Shown: positions 1 to 11,332 of the stretch, in pieces
Position numbering within the stretch: position 1 is the stretch's first letter
Layout of the letters: each line of letters starts with the position of its first letter
Assembly: GCA_002413395.1 (NCBI GenBank)
Contig: DHWX01000054.1
Coordinates: 1 to 39,246, forward strand
Length of the DNA: 39,246 bases
Direction of reading: 5' to 3'
DNA from: Polaromonas sp. UBA5171
Lineage (GTDB): Bacteria > Pseudomonadota > Gammaproteobacteria > Burkholderiales > Burkholderiaceae_C
Notes under the pieces: model-generated
The model's input: the letters and a program-made list of their open reading frames with translations, nothing else
Database searches by the model: none
Told to the model about the DNA's origin: nothing
Translations under genes and position numbers: made by a program

Positions 1-1587
1 GTATTCCTGATAGTTGCCGTCAAAGAAGGTCCACTGGCTGTCGCCTTCGGCGGCCAGAATGTGCGTGGCGATACGGTCCAGAAACCAGCGATCATGGCTG
101 ATCACCAATATTGAGCCAGCAAATTCGAGCAGCGCGTCTTCGAGTGCGCGCAGGGTTTCCACGTCAAGGTCGTTGGTCGGCTCATCAAGCATCAAGACAT
201 TGCCGCCAGCAATCAGTGTTTTGGCCAAGTGCAGGCGTCCACGCTCACCGCCTGAGAGCGTGCCAACCCGCTTTTGCTGGTCGGCACCGTTGAAGTTAAA
301 GCGTCCACAGTAAGCCCGGCTGGGCATCTGGAACTTGCCAACATTAAGGATATCAAGACCACCGGAGACATCTTCCCAAACGGTTTTTTCATTCGCCAGG
401 TCGTCGCGATTCTGGTCTACAAAGGCCATCTTGACGGTCGATCCAATCACCACTTCGCCACTGTCGGGCTGCTCTTTGCCCGCAATCATCTTGAACAGCG
501 TTGATTTGCCAGCCCCGTTGGGGCCAATGATGCCGACGATGGCCCCAGCCGGAATACTGAAGCTCAAGTTGTCGATCAGCAAACGGTCGCCAAACGATTT
601 GCTCACCCCCTTGAAGTCAAACACCTGGCTGCCCAGACGCTCGGCCACCGGGATGAATATTTCGTTGGTTTCCACACGCTTCTGGTATTCGAAATCAGAC
701 AGTTCCTCAAAGCGCGCAATGCGCGACTTGCTCTTGGCCTGGCGCGCCTTGGGGTTCTGGCGCACCCACTCCAACTCTTTCTTCAGGGCCTTGGCGCGGG
801 CTTCCTCGCCCTTTTGCTCCTGCGCCAGACGTTCGCCCTTCTGGTCGAGCCAGGAGCTGTAATTGCCTTTCCAGGGAATGCCATGGCCGCGATCAAGTTC
901 GAGAATCCATTCGGCGGCGTTGTCAAGAAAGTAGCGGTCATGGGTAATGGCCACCACAGTGCCCGAATAGCGCTGCAAAAACTGCTCCAGCCAGTCCACC
1001 GATTCGGCATCCAGGTGGTTGGTAGGCTCGTCGAGCAGCAGCATGTCGGGTTTGGACAGCAGCAGTCGGCACAGCGCGACACGGCGTTTTTCACCGCCCG
1101 AAAGCACAGCAATGCTGGCATCCCATGGCGGCAGGCGCAGCGCGTCGGCAGCAATCTCAAGCTGGTGCTCGGAGTCGGTGCCAGAAGTGGCAATGATGGC
1201 TTCCAGGCGGGCCTGCTCGGTAGCCAGCGCGTCAAAGTCGGCATCGGGCTCGCCGTAGGCGGTGTACACCGCTTCGAGCTGGGCCTTCGCGGCAAACACC
1301 GCCCCCATGCCGGCTTCAATGCTCTCGCGCACCGTGTGCGCGGGGTCAAGCTGGGGCTCCTGCGGCAGGTAGCCAATGTTCAAACCGGGCATGGGCGTGG
1401 CTTCGCCCTCGATCTCGGTGTCCAGCCCGGCCATGATCTTGAGCAGGGTGGACTTGCCCGAGCCGTTCACACCCAGCACGCCAATTTTGGCGCCCGGGAA
1501 AAAGCTCAAGGAGACATCTTTGAGAATCTGTTTTTTGGGCGGCACAATTTTGCCGACCCGGTTCATGGTGAATACGTACTGAGCCAT
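1..1587 (-). CDS. ettA: Energy-dependent translational throttle protein EttA (ABC-F ATPase), 3' end outside window
   Basis: Reading the minus strand from the ATG at 1587 gives 529 uninterrupted codons up to the window edge, and about 25 residues are missing compared with the usual 555. The N-terminus (MAQYVFTMNRVGK) matches known EttA closely. Two ABC domains are visible, each with Walker A (GVNGSGKST, GPNGAGKST), an LSGGE signature and a Walker B with LLDEPTNHLD or MLDEPTNDLD, joined by the arm and charged linker typical of ABC-F proteins. There are no membrane segments. EttA binds the ribosomal E site and gates the first elongation steps according to ATP/ADP ratio. The leader has no strong Shine-Dalgarno sequence. 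Identification is very secure; only the C-terminus is unseen. Confidence 0.95.
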   Translation of the reverse strand, partial: MAQYVFTMNRVGKIVPPKKQILKDVSLSFFPGAKIGVLGVNGSGKSTLLKIMAGLDTEIEGEATPMPGLNIGYLPQEPQLDPAHTVRESIEAGMGAVFAAKAQLEAVYTAYGEPDADFDALATEQARLEAIIATSGTDSEHQLEIAADALRLPPWDASIAVLSGGEKRRVALCRLLLSKPDMLLLDEPTNHLDAESVDWLEQFLQRYSGTVVAITHDRYFLDNAAEWILELDRGHGIPWKGNYSSWLDQKGERLAQEQKGEEARAKALKKELEWVRQNPKARQAKSKSRIARFEELSDFEYQKRVETNEIFIPVAERLGSQVFDFKGVSKSFGDRLLIDNLSFSIPAGAIVGIIGPNGAGKSTLFKMIAGKEQPDSGEVVIGSTVKMAFVDQNRDDLANEKTVWEDVSGGLDILNVGKFQMPSRAYCGRFNFNGADQQKRVGTLSGGERGRLHLAKTLIAGGNVLMLDEPTNDLDVETLRALEDALLEFAGSILVISHDRWFLDRIATHILAAEGDSQWTFFDGNYQEY

Positions 1588-1970
1588 CAGGATTACTTTG
1601 ATAAAAAAAGAGAAAACAATGCAAGGGAAACGGGCCACAGACCACCTGCGAACATGATTTTCACAGACTTTTTGCAGGTCCCCTTGCAAGCGAAAAGCAC
1701 ACACCGTAGCTGGGGGGCGCGCACCTCAAATCAAGGCGCGTTGTTGGCGTGAATACCTTGATTATCGTTCCGTGCGACAATACATGGGTTGCTGGCTCCA
1801 GTTGCCTGCAGCATTTGGGCACATCGCGGAATTACTTTGCTGTAATTACTTACGGCGTACATCGCAAGATATTTGGCCCGACTTTTTGACCCCATCTGCC
1901 TTTGACTGGCGGGTTGCCTTCAAACAAGGCGCCCAACAGGCCGATCTAAAGCGCCCCAGGGCGCAACACC
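1588..1970. other. Intergenic region between divergent ettA and rhlE; no gene seen
   Basis: These 383 bp separate two divergent genes. No reading frame here looks like a known protein. The stretch is less GC-rich than the genes and should hold both promoters. A possible rhlE promoter is TTGATT near 1758 with TACATG or GACAAT near 1776-1786, but neither fit is strong. A roughly 190-bp leader before rhlE would be compatible with the autoregulation or cold control often seen for RNA helicase genes, which is inference only. No riboswitch was recognised. Confidence 0.4.
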
Positions 1971-3656
<1,686 letters not shown>

Positions 3657-3759
3657 GCACTAAACGGCGGTCCACTGCATGGGCCGCCGCGCGACGGCAC
3701 GGCAGCCTGAGACAATACGCGATGAAGTTCATATCAGCATGCGCTGGTACCATAAAGAT

Positions 3760-4554
3760 ATGAACACTATTTCATCCACAGATTCCGCAAAAATCTCGTT
3801 CGGCCTGGCGGGCCGTGTCTGCATCGTCACCGGTGCTGCTCAGGGTATCGGCGAGGCCTGCATTCGCCGCTTTGCGCACGAAGATGCCAAACTTGTCATT
3901 GCCGACATAGACGACGTTCGCGGTGCCGCGCTGGCTCGCGAACTCGGTGGCCTTTATGTTCGTTGCGATGTGGGCGACAAGGTCCAGGTCGATGCGCTGG
4001 TCGCTCAAGTCATGGCCGCGCACGACCGCATCGACGTGCTGGTCAACAACGCGGGCATTTTCAAGACGGCTGATTTTCTGGACGTGACTGAAGCCGACTT
4101 CGATGCGGTCTTGCGCGTCAACCTCAAGGGTTCATTTCTGGTGGGCCAGGCCGTTGCGCGCGAAATGGCCAAGGCTGGCAAGGGCAGCATTGTCAACATG
4201 AGTTCAGTCAATGCCGTGCTGACCATTCCCACCATTGCCAGTTACAACGTCAGCAAGGGCGGCATCAACCAGCTCACGCGAGTCATGGCGCTGGCGCTGG
4301 CCGACATGGGCGTGCGCGTGAACGCTGTCGCGCCCGGCACCATTGCCACTGAACTGGCCGCCAAAGCCGTGCTGACCAGTGATGAAGCCAAAGCCAGAAT
4401 CATGAGCCGCACGCCCATGAAGCGCCTGGGTGAGCCCTCCGAAATCGCCGACACCGTGGCCTACCTGGCCAGCGACGCGGCCAGCTATATCACCGGCGAG
4501 ATCGTGGTGGTCGATGGCGGGCGCATGACGCTCAATTACACGGTGGCCGTATAG
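3760..4554 (+). CDS. SDR-family NAD(P)-dependent oxidoreductase
   Basis: A 264-residue classical short-chain dehydrogenase with a Rossmann fold. The cofactor motif TGAAQGIG is at 24-31, NNAG at 96-99, and the catalytic Ser149, Tyr162 and Lys166 lie in the normal spacing, followed by the PG motif and a C-terminal GGR. An acidic residue after the second beta strand (IADIDD) favours NAD over NADP. The ATG at 3760 is chosen because the family fold begins about 15 residues later; the 27-residue upstream extension of the open frame has no family similarity. The substrate cannot be told; candidates are 3-oxoacyl-ACP, sugar or secondary alcohol oxidoreductases. It converges on the penicillin-binding protein gene with a 32-bp gap. 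Confidence 0.88.
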   Translation: MNTISSTDSAKISFGLAGRVCIVTGAAQGIGEACIRRFAHEDAKLVIADIDDVRGAALARELGGLYVRCDVGDKVQVDALVAQVMAAHDRIDVLVNNAGIFKTADFLDVTEADFDAVLRVNLKGSFLVGQAVAREMAKAGKGSIVNMSSVNAVLTIPTIASYNVSKGGINQLTRVMALALADMGVRVNAVAPGTIATELAAKAVLTSDEAKARIMSRTPMKRLGEPSEIADTVAYLASDAASYITGEIVVVDGGRMTLNYTVAV

Positions 4555-4586
4555 AGTGGTGACGGCGTGGCCCTGCTGCAGCTCAC

Positions 4587-7500
4587 TCAATACTGACAAG
4601 TCAATGAAGCGTCGCTGGCCTTCGTCTGCATCATGGGAAGAAGCGTTGGCATCAGCGATTTGAGCAATTGCACCGTGAGTGCACTGGTGAACTTGTAGTC
4701 AGCCGCATAGGGCTCATGAACGTAGGCGGTGATGGTGCCAAAGAAGTGGTCACCGAGCAAAAACACAAAGGTTGCGGAGCGGTTCACAGCACGCGACGAA
4801 ATCAGTCGGCCGCCCGCCGCATAGACCTCGAAGCGATGGTCGCCGGTGCCAGTTTTGCCGCCAATTTCCACCTGCTTGCCATCGGCCTGCAGCAAGCCGC
4901 CCTTGAGCCGTCTGGCCGTGCCGCCTTCCACCACGTCCAGCAATGAACGGCGCACTACATCGGTTATTGCTTCAGGCAAAAGCCGCTCCGGCGCAGGCCC
5001 GTTATATTGAAAGTAAGTTTCATAAGGCGTTGCCTGGGCAAAGTTCAGGCTTTGCAATTTTTTGACTGGCAGACGCATGCCTCTATTGACGATGATCCCC
5101 ATCAATTCCGCCAGCGCGGCAGGCCGGTCGCCCGAGGCACCGAGCGCGCTGGCATAAGACGGCGTGAGGGTTTCAAACGGATAGCCGAGCCGCCGCCAGT
5201 CGCGACCAATCTCCAGAAAAGCTTCGAATTCCAGCACTTGCCGGATGCGTTTGTCCTGCTTGTTCTTGTCGCGGGTCTTGAACAGCCAGACATAAACCGC
5301 CTGGCGCGCGTCGCCGCTTGCCTCCAGCGTCTGTGTCAGCGTTGCTTGCGGATGCTGGCGCATGAATCCAAGCAGCCATAACTCAAGGGGATGAACGCCG
5401 GCGATGTAGCCGCGGTCAGCCAACGAAAATTTGTCCGACCCATACTTCTCATACAGCCCCTGCAATTTGACATCGGACAGTTCGCCTTTGGCGAACCGCT
5501 CACGCATGAAGACCGAAAATTGCGCCAGGTCCGCGTCCGGCTCGATGCTGCGAAACACTGTGGCCAGCCGCGCTGGCAGCAGCCGCAGGTTTTCCAGTAG
5601 CAACTCCTGGGCTTCCTGTGGCGTCTTGCCCTGGTACTTTTTGTAGAAACGCGTGATGAACTGACGGCCCTCCCTATCAGCAAAGCGCGACAGCAGTTCC
5701 TGCCGCCGGGGCGCACCCTGAGCCTCCAATGACTCAAGGCTGGCACCGGTCCGGTTGAATTTATAATAACGTACCACATCACGCATCAGCCGTACAAAAA
5801 CCAGGTTGACCGATTGCTGGAAGCCTTCGCGCACCGTCATCAGCTGGCCGTTTTCCGCAGCCTCAAAATTCGTGAACCTCTGCTCGCCACCGCCAGTGGC
5901 AAACACTTCCTCCGGGTTGCCCGAGTAGCGCCGCTCCATCGCCGCTTCCAGCATCGCAGGCAAACCACGGTCTTGCGCATGGGCCATGTAATCAATCGCC
6001 CAGTGGCTCAGCACGTTCTCTTTTTCCACTGGCACCTCGGCCAGTTCCTTCGGTGTCATGCCGCCGTAACGCTGATGCAGATCGGCAATGATTTCGAGAT
6101 AGGTAATCAGCGTGCGCAGCTTGGCGGTAGATCCCAAATTGAGCCGGGCACCTTCGTTGATATCGAAAGGTTGATCAAAATTATCGGTCTGCACGCGCAG
6201 CAGATTGGCGTCGCCACGCTGCTCGAACAACGTGAAACTGAAAATCAGCTTACCCGGATCATCACCGGTGCTGAGCATGTTGTGGCCATACAGCCCCGCC
6301 GCTTTTGCGCTGGTTGCCTGCTTAAGCTGGCGCAACACCGTCGTCGCAACGCGCTGCATGTCGCCATTCAGACTTGTGGCGGCGCTAAGATCGAGACGGT
6401 CCAGGTCGTACAGATGCTTGACATCCAACAAACCGGAAAGATCAGCACGCAATGAGGTCACCGCTTTGCGGGTCACAAATGAAACCGCTGGGCCACTGAC
6501 TGGTTCGTGCCGCAGCTTGAGCCTGATCGGCAACGCCGCATCACGCAGCGCATCCGAAATAATTCCTGCCGCGGCCAGCAGCCTCAAATGACTGTCAGTC
6601 AACTGGGCCAGTTCTGCCGTCCCTTCGCGCAGGTAATAAGACGGTCGGCGCTGCGCGATCATGAGAGACAGCGCCTGTTTGAAAGCCTCCGCCCTGCGCC
6701 TGAGCGGCTCGCCTTGCAGCGAAGGGGCGTTTCCGCCCAGCAATTGATTAACCTGCGCGAAATCGCGCCCATACCAGGCCCATAGGCCATCGCCCAGGCC
6801 ATCGACTTCGCCATAGCCGGGTTTGGCGGCAAGCGGCACCGTATTGAGATAATCCACCACGATCTGCTGGCGTGCCGCAAGCGTGTTCTCGCCACCCAGG
6901 TAAACCCTCACCGATGCCGATGCCATTTGCCGTAATTTTTCATGCGGCGATGCAGTCCGCCCTTCAGGTGAATGACGATATTTCTCGATCTGTGTGACCA
7001 GCGTGCTGGCCCCTGGCGTGGGGTGCGATTTGTCAACCATATGCAGCAACTGGTCGGCAATGGCCCTGAAAAATCGGCTCCAGTCCAACGCGGGATTGCG
7101 CCGCGAATAGCGTGTCGTGAGCAAGTCTCGGTCTTCGATAAAAGTCAGCGTGTCCGTGAGCAAGCGCGGCACGGAGTCAAAGTTCTGATAGCTGCGTTCG
7201 GGGTAATGTTCAGCATACAGGGAGTGCCTGTTGCAGTCGAGTAACTCAAGGCCCGCCTGAGCTTTTTCATGGTAGGCCAGCGACAGCCCCCGGTCTGAGA
7301 GTTCTGCAAGCCGCAGCGAAATGCGCGCCTGCTCCGTCAGCAAGTAATCGCGAGCCGTCAGGCGCTGGGTAAAAGCAGGAATTTTGCTATAGCCAAGGCG
7401 GTCGTCGTAGGGACCGGATTTCGGAAAGCGGATCGCCGGACTTGACCCTGGCTCAAGCCTGAAAGTCAACTCATGAGCCAGCTCAGAGAAGTAGTGCGCC

Positions 7501-7616
7501 TGCCATTGAGAAGAGCGCAACTCGTTGCTGGCCAGGTAGGCGGCCACAGCCAGCAACCCGAAAAAACTGATCAGGCCACTTCGCAGCAGCCACCTACCCG
7601 AATGGTGCTGTGTCAT
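4587..7616 (-). CDS. Class A penicillin-binding protein / GT51 transglycosylase with enlarged transpeptidase domain
   Basis: A 1009-residue inner-membrane protein with one N-terminal transmembrane helix (about 12-30) and a periplasmic body. A GT51 glycosyltransferase domain is shown by the EDRD motif (Glu161) and PGASTLVTQI (201-210) with the downstream YLNTVP segment. A penicillin-binding transpeptidase domain follows: Ser496-x-x-Lys499 (STAK), Ser602-Val-Asn604, and Lys921-Thr-Gly. It would polymerise and cross-link peptidoglycan. It is odd in two ways. GT motif 1 lacks the usual Phe/His of EDxxFxxHxG, and about 220 residues separate the SVN motif from the ALGASG segment, where roughly 40 are usual. 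It is not a close PBP1a, 1b or 1c, so no symbol is given. It stands alone, convergent with the SDR gene. Confidence 0.85.
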   Translation of the reverse strand: MTQHHSGRWLLRSGLISFFGLLAVAAYLASNELRSSQWQAHYFSELAHELTFRLEPGSSPAIRFPKSGPYDDRLGYSKIPAFTQRLTARDYLLTEQARISLRLAELSDRGLSLAYHEKAQAGLELLDCNRHSLYAEHYPERSYQNFDSVPRLLTDTLTFIEDRDLLTTRYSRRNPALDWSRFFRAIADQLLHMVDKSHPTPGASTLVTQIEKYRHSPEGRTASPHEKLRQMASASVRVYLGGENTLAARQQIVVDYLNTVPLAAKPGYGEVDGLGDGLWAWYGRDFAQVNQLLGGNAPSLQGEPLRRRAEAFKQALSLMIAQRRPSYYLREGTAELAQLTDSHLRLLAAAGIISDALRDAALPIRLKLRHEPVSGPAVSFVTRKAVTSLRADLSGLLDVKHLYDLDRLDLSAATSLNGDMQRVATTVLRQLKQATSAKAAGLYGHNMLSTGDDPGKLIFSFTLFEQRGDANLLRVQTDNFDQPFDINEGARLNLGSTAKLRTLITYLEIIADLHQRYGGMTPKELAEVPVEKENVLSHWAIDYMAHAQDRGLPAMLEAAMERRYSGNPEEVFATGGGEQRFTNFEAAENGQLMTVREGFQQSVNLVFVRLMRDVVRYYKFNRTGASLESLEAQGAPRRQELLSRFADREGRQFITRFYKKYQGKTPQEAQELLLENLRLLPARLATVFRSIEPDADLAQFSVFMRERFAKGELSDVKLQGLYEKYGSDKFSLADRGYIAGVHPLELWLLGFMRQHPQATLTQTLEASGDARQAVYVWLFKTRDKNKQDKRIRQVLEFEAFLEIGRDWRRLGYPFETLTPSYASALGASGDRPAALAELMGIIVNRGMRLPVKKLQSLNFAQATPYETYFQYNGPAPERLLPEAITDVVRRSLLDVVEGGTARRLKGGLLQADGKQVEIGGKTGTGDHRFEVYAAGGRLISSRAVNRSATFVFLLGDHFFGTITAYVHEPYAADYKFTSALTVQLLKSLMPTLLPMMQTKASDASLTCQY

Positions 7617-7675
7617 TTTTCAGGGAGTGGAATGCGACGCGGCCGGACGCATGAGAGTTGATTCAAAGTTGACTT

Positions 7676-8068
7676 TCAAGCGCTGACCCAGTGCGCAGGC
7701 GCGGCGCGCAGGGCCTGCAGCAACTGTTGCACGGCAGGCAAATGGGGCGCTGCCCGCAGGCTGGAGCGTTCCAGAGAATCGAGCAGGCGTGACAGGGTTT
7801 GCGCATGCGGCGTCAGCGGACCGAAAAACCGCGTCCCTGCCGCGTCAGCAATCAGCACCGTGGGAAAGGTCTCTACATCCACGTCACCCACCAGATCAGC
7901 CTGGTCTTCAATGTCGACCCATGCAAAACGACAGGCCGGGTAACGCGTCGCTATTTGCGCAAACACATCCTTATAGCCCTGGCAAAGGTCGCACCAGTCT
8001 GCACACAGGCAGATAACCCAGTGTTCAGGATCAGGTGCAGCAGTGTCAGTGGAGGGCGACTGGGACAT
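7676..8068 (-). CDS. Thioredoxin-family protein
   Basis: A 130-residue thioredoxin-fold protein with the redox motif WCDLC after the first core strand and a cis-proline loop (FPTVLIA), both needed for the fold. The dipeptide inside CxxC (Asp-Leu) differs from thioredoxin (Gly-Pro), so the redox potential and partners probably differ. No signal peptide is visible, so it is probably cytoplasmic. The ATG at 8068 is preferred over an in-frame TTG at 8086; neither has a clear ribosome-binding site. A CATAAT hexamer on the minus strand (8099-8104) could be the -10 element and would leave a short leader. The substrate is unknown. Confidence 0.8.
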   Translation of the reverse strand: MSQSPSTDTAAPDPEHWVICLCADWCDLCQGYKDVFAQIATRYPACRFAWVDIEDQADLVGDVDVETFPTVLIADAAGTRFFGPLTPHAQTLSRLLDSLERSSLRAAPHLPAVQQLLQALRAAPAHWVSA

Positions 8069-8126
8069 GGCAGCAAATGAATTCAAATTGGACTGACTAT
8101 TATGACGAGGCCGGAATGCTTACCTT

Positions 8127-9353
8127 TTATAGCGCATCACACAAGCGTATAGAGGACCAGCGGGCTTTTTTCCATAAATTCTGCACCGACTCCGCCTTGT
8201 CGAGCAGCAATTGCTCCAATAGCGGCTCCAGCAGGGTGGCGTCCGGGTCTGCCAGCAGCAGGTAGCGCGACTCCGCCTCCCCTTCCAGGTCATTGAGTTG
8301 CCCCACCCAGTCGAGCGCCACCAGCGTCTCCAGCGCCGGTTCGAGTTGCAGCACATCGACCTGGAGCAATTCCGCCAGCCGCGAGGCACTTAACCCCTTT
8401 TGCGCCGTGGTGCGCGCCTGGTCCAACTGCTGCAGCACCTCAATGGCCAGCTGAAAAAGCCAGCCATGGGCACTGCCGCGGCGCGCCACGCCAGCCAGCA
8501 AGCTGGGCAGGTAAGCCGCAATCACCGCCCCCATCAGCACAATGATCCAGGACACGTAAATCCACACCAGCAGAATCGGCAAGGTGGCAAAGGCACCATA
8601 AACCAGCGAGTAGCTGGGCACCACGTCAAGGTAAATGGCGAGAAGTCTTTTTGCCAGTTCCAGCCCTGCCGCGACAAACAGGCCGCCAACCCAGGCATGC
8701 GCCCACTTGACGTAGGTGTTGGGCACGTAGCGATACAGCGCCGCCATGCCGCCGCCCATCAGAAAAAACTGCACCACATCAAGCACAAAGCGCAAGCTCA
8801 CGGGCAAAGGGCCGACCAAACCCCTGGATGCCGACAGCACATAGGACGTCAGCGCCAGACTGGCCGCCAGCAACGGCGGCCCGAGTGTGATGGTGGCCCA
8901 GTAAATCAGCACGCGCTGCGCCAGCGGCCGCGGCTTTTTGACGCGCCAGATGCCGTTGAGCGTGCGGTCTATCGTCAAAATAAGAGCGATTGCCGTGACC
9001 AGCAGCACCGCCAGCCCCGCCATGCCCAGCTTGTTGGCCTGGCGGCTGAATTGCGTCAGATAGCCCAGTACCTGACGGGCAATATTATCGGGAATCAGGC
9101 TTTCAATCAGCCAGCCCTGCAGCGCGCCCTGCAGTTTGGAAAACATCGGGAAAGCCGTGAAAATGGCAAGCGCCACGGTAAAAAAAGGAACCAGTGCAAT
9201 CGATGTGGTAAAGGTCAGGCTGCTGGCGGTCAGGCCCATATGGTCTTCACGGAAACGGTCACGCAGAGTCATGGCGGTATAACGCCATGGAAAATGTGAC
9301 AAATCTGTCAATAACCTTTGCAAACCGGGTTGAACTTTCATCCCCGGTATCAT
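8127..9353 (-). CDS. YihY/virulence factor BrkB family membrane protein
   Basis: An approximately 408-residue inner-membrane protein. The N-terminal two thirds hold about six hydrophobic helices with family hallmarks: ASSLTFTTSIALVPFF near the first helix, the LTIDRTLNGIWRV segment, and an ILLVWIYVSWIIVLMGA helix. The last 120 residues form a soluble tail resembling a small winged-helix region followed by an acidic segment. The family was once labelled ribonuclease BN in error, and its real function is not settled. The start could be ATG 9353 or ATG 9341. Its 5' end lies only 15-28 bp from the divergent DUF2069 gene, so the two must share or overlap promoters. Confidence 0.85.
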   Translation of the reverse strand: MIPGMKVQPGLQRLLTDLSHFPWRYTAMTLRDRFREDHMGLTASSLTFTTSIALVPFFTVALAIFTAFPMFSKLQGALQGWLIESLIPDNIARQVLGYLTQFSRQANKLGMAGLAVLLVTAIALILTIDRTLNGIWRVKKPRPLAQRVLIYWATITLGPPLLAASLALTSYVLSASRGLVGPLPVSLRFVLDVVQFFLMGGGMAALYRYVPNTYVKWAHAWVGGLFVAAGLELAKRLLAIYLDVVPSYSLVYGAFATLPILLVWIYVSWIIVLMGAVIAAYLPSLLAGVARRGSAHGWLFQLAIEVLQQLDQARTTAQKGLSASRLAELLQVDVLQLEPALETLVALDWVGQLNDLEGEAESRYLLLADPDATLLEPLLEQLLLDKAESVQNLWKKARWSSIRLCDAL

Positions 9354-9368
9354 GCCATCGACAAACCC

Positions 9369-9773
9369 ATGAATATCGACAAAGCAAACCAAATTGACAT
9401 AACACGCTGGCTGGCCCTGGGCAGCTTGCTCGGGCTGATCGTGCTGGGCCTGGCCTGGGAGCTGTGGCTGGCGCCGATTCGGCCGGGTGGCTCGCTGCTT
9501 GCGCTGAAGGTAATGCCGCTGTGCATCCCCCTGGCTGGCATCCTGAAAAAACGCATGTACACCTACCGCTGGGTCAGTCTGCTGGTCTGGCTGTATTTCA
9601 CCGAAGGTGTGGTGCGGGCCTGGAGCGACCGACCGCCCGGCAACTATTTCGCCATGTTTGAAATCGTGTTATGCCTGCTTCTTTTCACGGCGTGCGCCCT
9701 GCATGTGCAGATTAGGCTAAAAAACGCACCCTTGCCCGCGACTCCTGCCACTGCCGGGAGCAACACACGATGA
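9369..9773 (+). CDS. DUF2069 family small membrane protein
   Basis: A 134-residue hydrophobic protein with about four transmembrane helices, fitting the DUF2069 family of proteobacterial inner-membrane proteins; features include KRMYTYRW between helices 2 and 3 and a short polar tail rich in Pro, Ala and Thr. The function is not known. The start ATG 9369 (MNIDKANQ) is chosen because family similarity begins just after it; an upstream extension to 9318 would run into the divergent yihY-like gene. The stop overlaps the next gene's start (ATGA at 9770-9773), so the FAD-linked oxidase is probably translationally coupled. Confidence 0.82.
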   Translation: MNIDKANQIDITRWLALGSLLGLIVLGLAWELWLAPIRPGGSLLALKVMPLCIPLAGILKKRMYTYRWVSLLVWLYFTEGVVRAWSDRPPGNYFAMFEIVLCLLLFTACALHVQIRLKNAPLPATPATAGSNTR

Positions 9774-11200
9774 GCGCGACCCATGAACTTCTCCAGACCC
9801 TGCGGCACATCGCGGGGCCGTTGAATGTGCTGTCCGAAGGCGACCTGACAGCCTGGGAGCAGGACTGGCGCAAACGCGCGCGCGGCAAAGCGCTGACGGT
9901 TGTGAAGCCCGCCAATGCTGACGAAGTCGCAGCCATTGTCAAAGCCTGCGCGGCGGCTGGTGTCAGCATCGTCGCGCAGGGTGGTAATACCGGGCTGGTG
10001 AGCGGCTCGACCCCTGATGCCTCGGGCCAGCAGGTGGTGCTGAGCCTGCAGCGCATGAATGCCGTGCGCGAACTGGATGCGGCAAACCTGACCGTGACCG
10101 CGGAGGCTGGCTGCATTTTGCAAAGCCTGCAGGACAGCGCCGAAAATGCCGGTTTTCTTTTGCCGCTGAGCCTGGCGGCCGAGGGCAGTTGCACCATAGG
10201 CGGCAATCTGGCAACCAATGCAGGCGGCACACAGGTGGTGCGCTACGGCAATGCGCGCGATTTATGCCTCGGGCTGGAAGTGGTCACGGCACAGGGCGAC
10301 ATCTGGCATGGGCTGTCTGGCTTGCGCAAGGACAACACTGGCTACGACCTGCGCGATCTGTTTGTCGGCAGCGAAGGCACGCTGGGCATCATCACCGCCG
10401 CCACGCTCAAGCTCTACCCCCGGCCCGCCGCCCAACTCACGGCGTGGGCCGCCGTGCCGTCGATGCAAGATGCGGTCACCCTGCTCGGACTGGCGCAACA
10501 GCACCTCGGTTCAAACCTGACCGGGTTTGAGGTGATGGGCAAGTTTGCACTCAGCCTGGTAGTCAAAAACTTCAAGCAACTGCGCGTTCCGCTGTACCAG
10601 GACAGCGCATTTTGCGTGCTGCTGGAAAACTCTGACCCGGAATCCGAAACCCATGCACGGGTGCAGTTCGAACGCCTGCTGGAGACGGCACTGAAGCAGG
10701 GCTGCGTCACCGATGCGGTGGTGGCTGAAAACCTGAGTCAGGCACGCCAGCTCTGGCACATCCGCGAAACTATCCCGCTGGCGCAGGCCGAGGAAGGCCT
10801 GAACATCAAGCACGATATTTCGGTGCCGATCTCGCGTATTCCCGAGTTTGTAGAGGTGACCGAGGCCCTTCTGCAGCAAGCATTGCCGGGTGTGCGCCTG
10901 GTCAATTTTGGTCATTTGGGCGACGGCAATCTGCATTACAACGTGCAAGCGCCCGCTCAAGGAGACCCAAAGGCCTTTCTTCGCGACCATGAAGCCGAGG
11001 TCAACTCACTGGTCTATGACTCGGCGGTGCGTTTTGGCGGCTCAATTTCTGCCGAGCACGGTATCGGCAGCCTCAAGCTCGACAAACTGGAGCAGCACAA
11101 ATCCCCCGTGGCCCTTGGCATGATGCGCGCCATCAAACGCGCGCTTGACCCGCAAGGCATCATGAACCCGGGCCGGGTGGTCAGGGTTATGCCGGGCTAA
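9770..11200 (+). CDS. FAD-binding oxidoreductase, GlcD/D-2-hydroxyacid dehydrogenase type
   Basis: A 476-residue flavoprotein of the PCMH (VAO) fold. The N-terminal FAD domain shows AQGGNTGLVSGS (about 73-84) and SLAAEGSCTIGGNLATNAGG, the isoalloxazine-binding stretch. The C-terminal FAD-oxidase domain contains the typical GHLGDGNLHYN and SAEHGIGSLK segments, whose histidines and glutamate bind metal or substrate in D-2-hydroxyglutarate and D-lactate dehydrogenases. It probably oxidises a D-2-hydroxyacid and passes electrons to a flavoprotein or quinone. A GGGAG ribosome-binding site lies inside the upstream DUF2069 gene, with an ATGA overlap. The substrate (D-lactate, glycolate or D-2-hydroxyglutarate) cannot be resolved from sequence alone. 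Confidence 0.9.
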   Translation: MSATHELLQTLRHIAGPLNVLSEGDLTAWEQDWRKRARGKALTVVKPANADEVAAIVKACAAAGVSIVAQGGNTGLVSGSTPDASGQQVVLSLQRMNAVRELDAANLTVTAEAGCILQSLQDSAENAGFLLPLSLAAEGSCTIGGNLATNAGGTQVVRYGNARDLCLGLEVVTAQGDIWHGLSGLRKDNTGYDLRDLFVGSEGTLGIITAATLKLYPRPAAQLTAWAAVPSMQDAVTLLGLAQQHLGSNLTGFEVMGKFALSLVVKNFKQLRVPLYQDSAFCVLLENSDPESETHARVQFERLLETALKQGCVTDAVVAENLSQARQLWHIRETIPLAQAEEGLNIKHDISVPISRIPEFVEVTEALLQQALPGVRLVNFGHLGDGNLHYNVQAPAQGDPKAFLRDHEAEVNSLVYDSAVRFGGSISAEHGIGSLKLDKLEQHKSPVALGMMRAIKRALDPQGIMNPGRVVRVMPG

Positions 11201-11332
11201 CGGAACCCGCCAGGAAGGTGGCTCAAAGGCAGCTTGATTGCGATCAGAAGGCCATAGCCAAATGCAGGCTGGGATTCTGCTGGGTACAGGGTACCAAATG
11301 TTGTGTAATTGCAACTGAGTCTCAATTAAGTT

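Noticed and set aside
814..1752. A 312-codon plus-strand frame opposite ettA
   Set aside because: It is antisense to clear EttA sequence with two ABC domains; composition is typical of a shadow frame.
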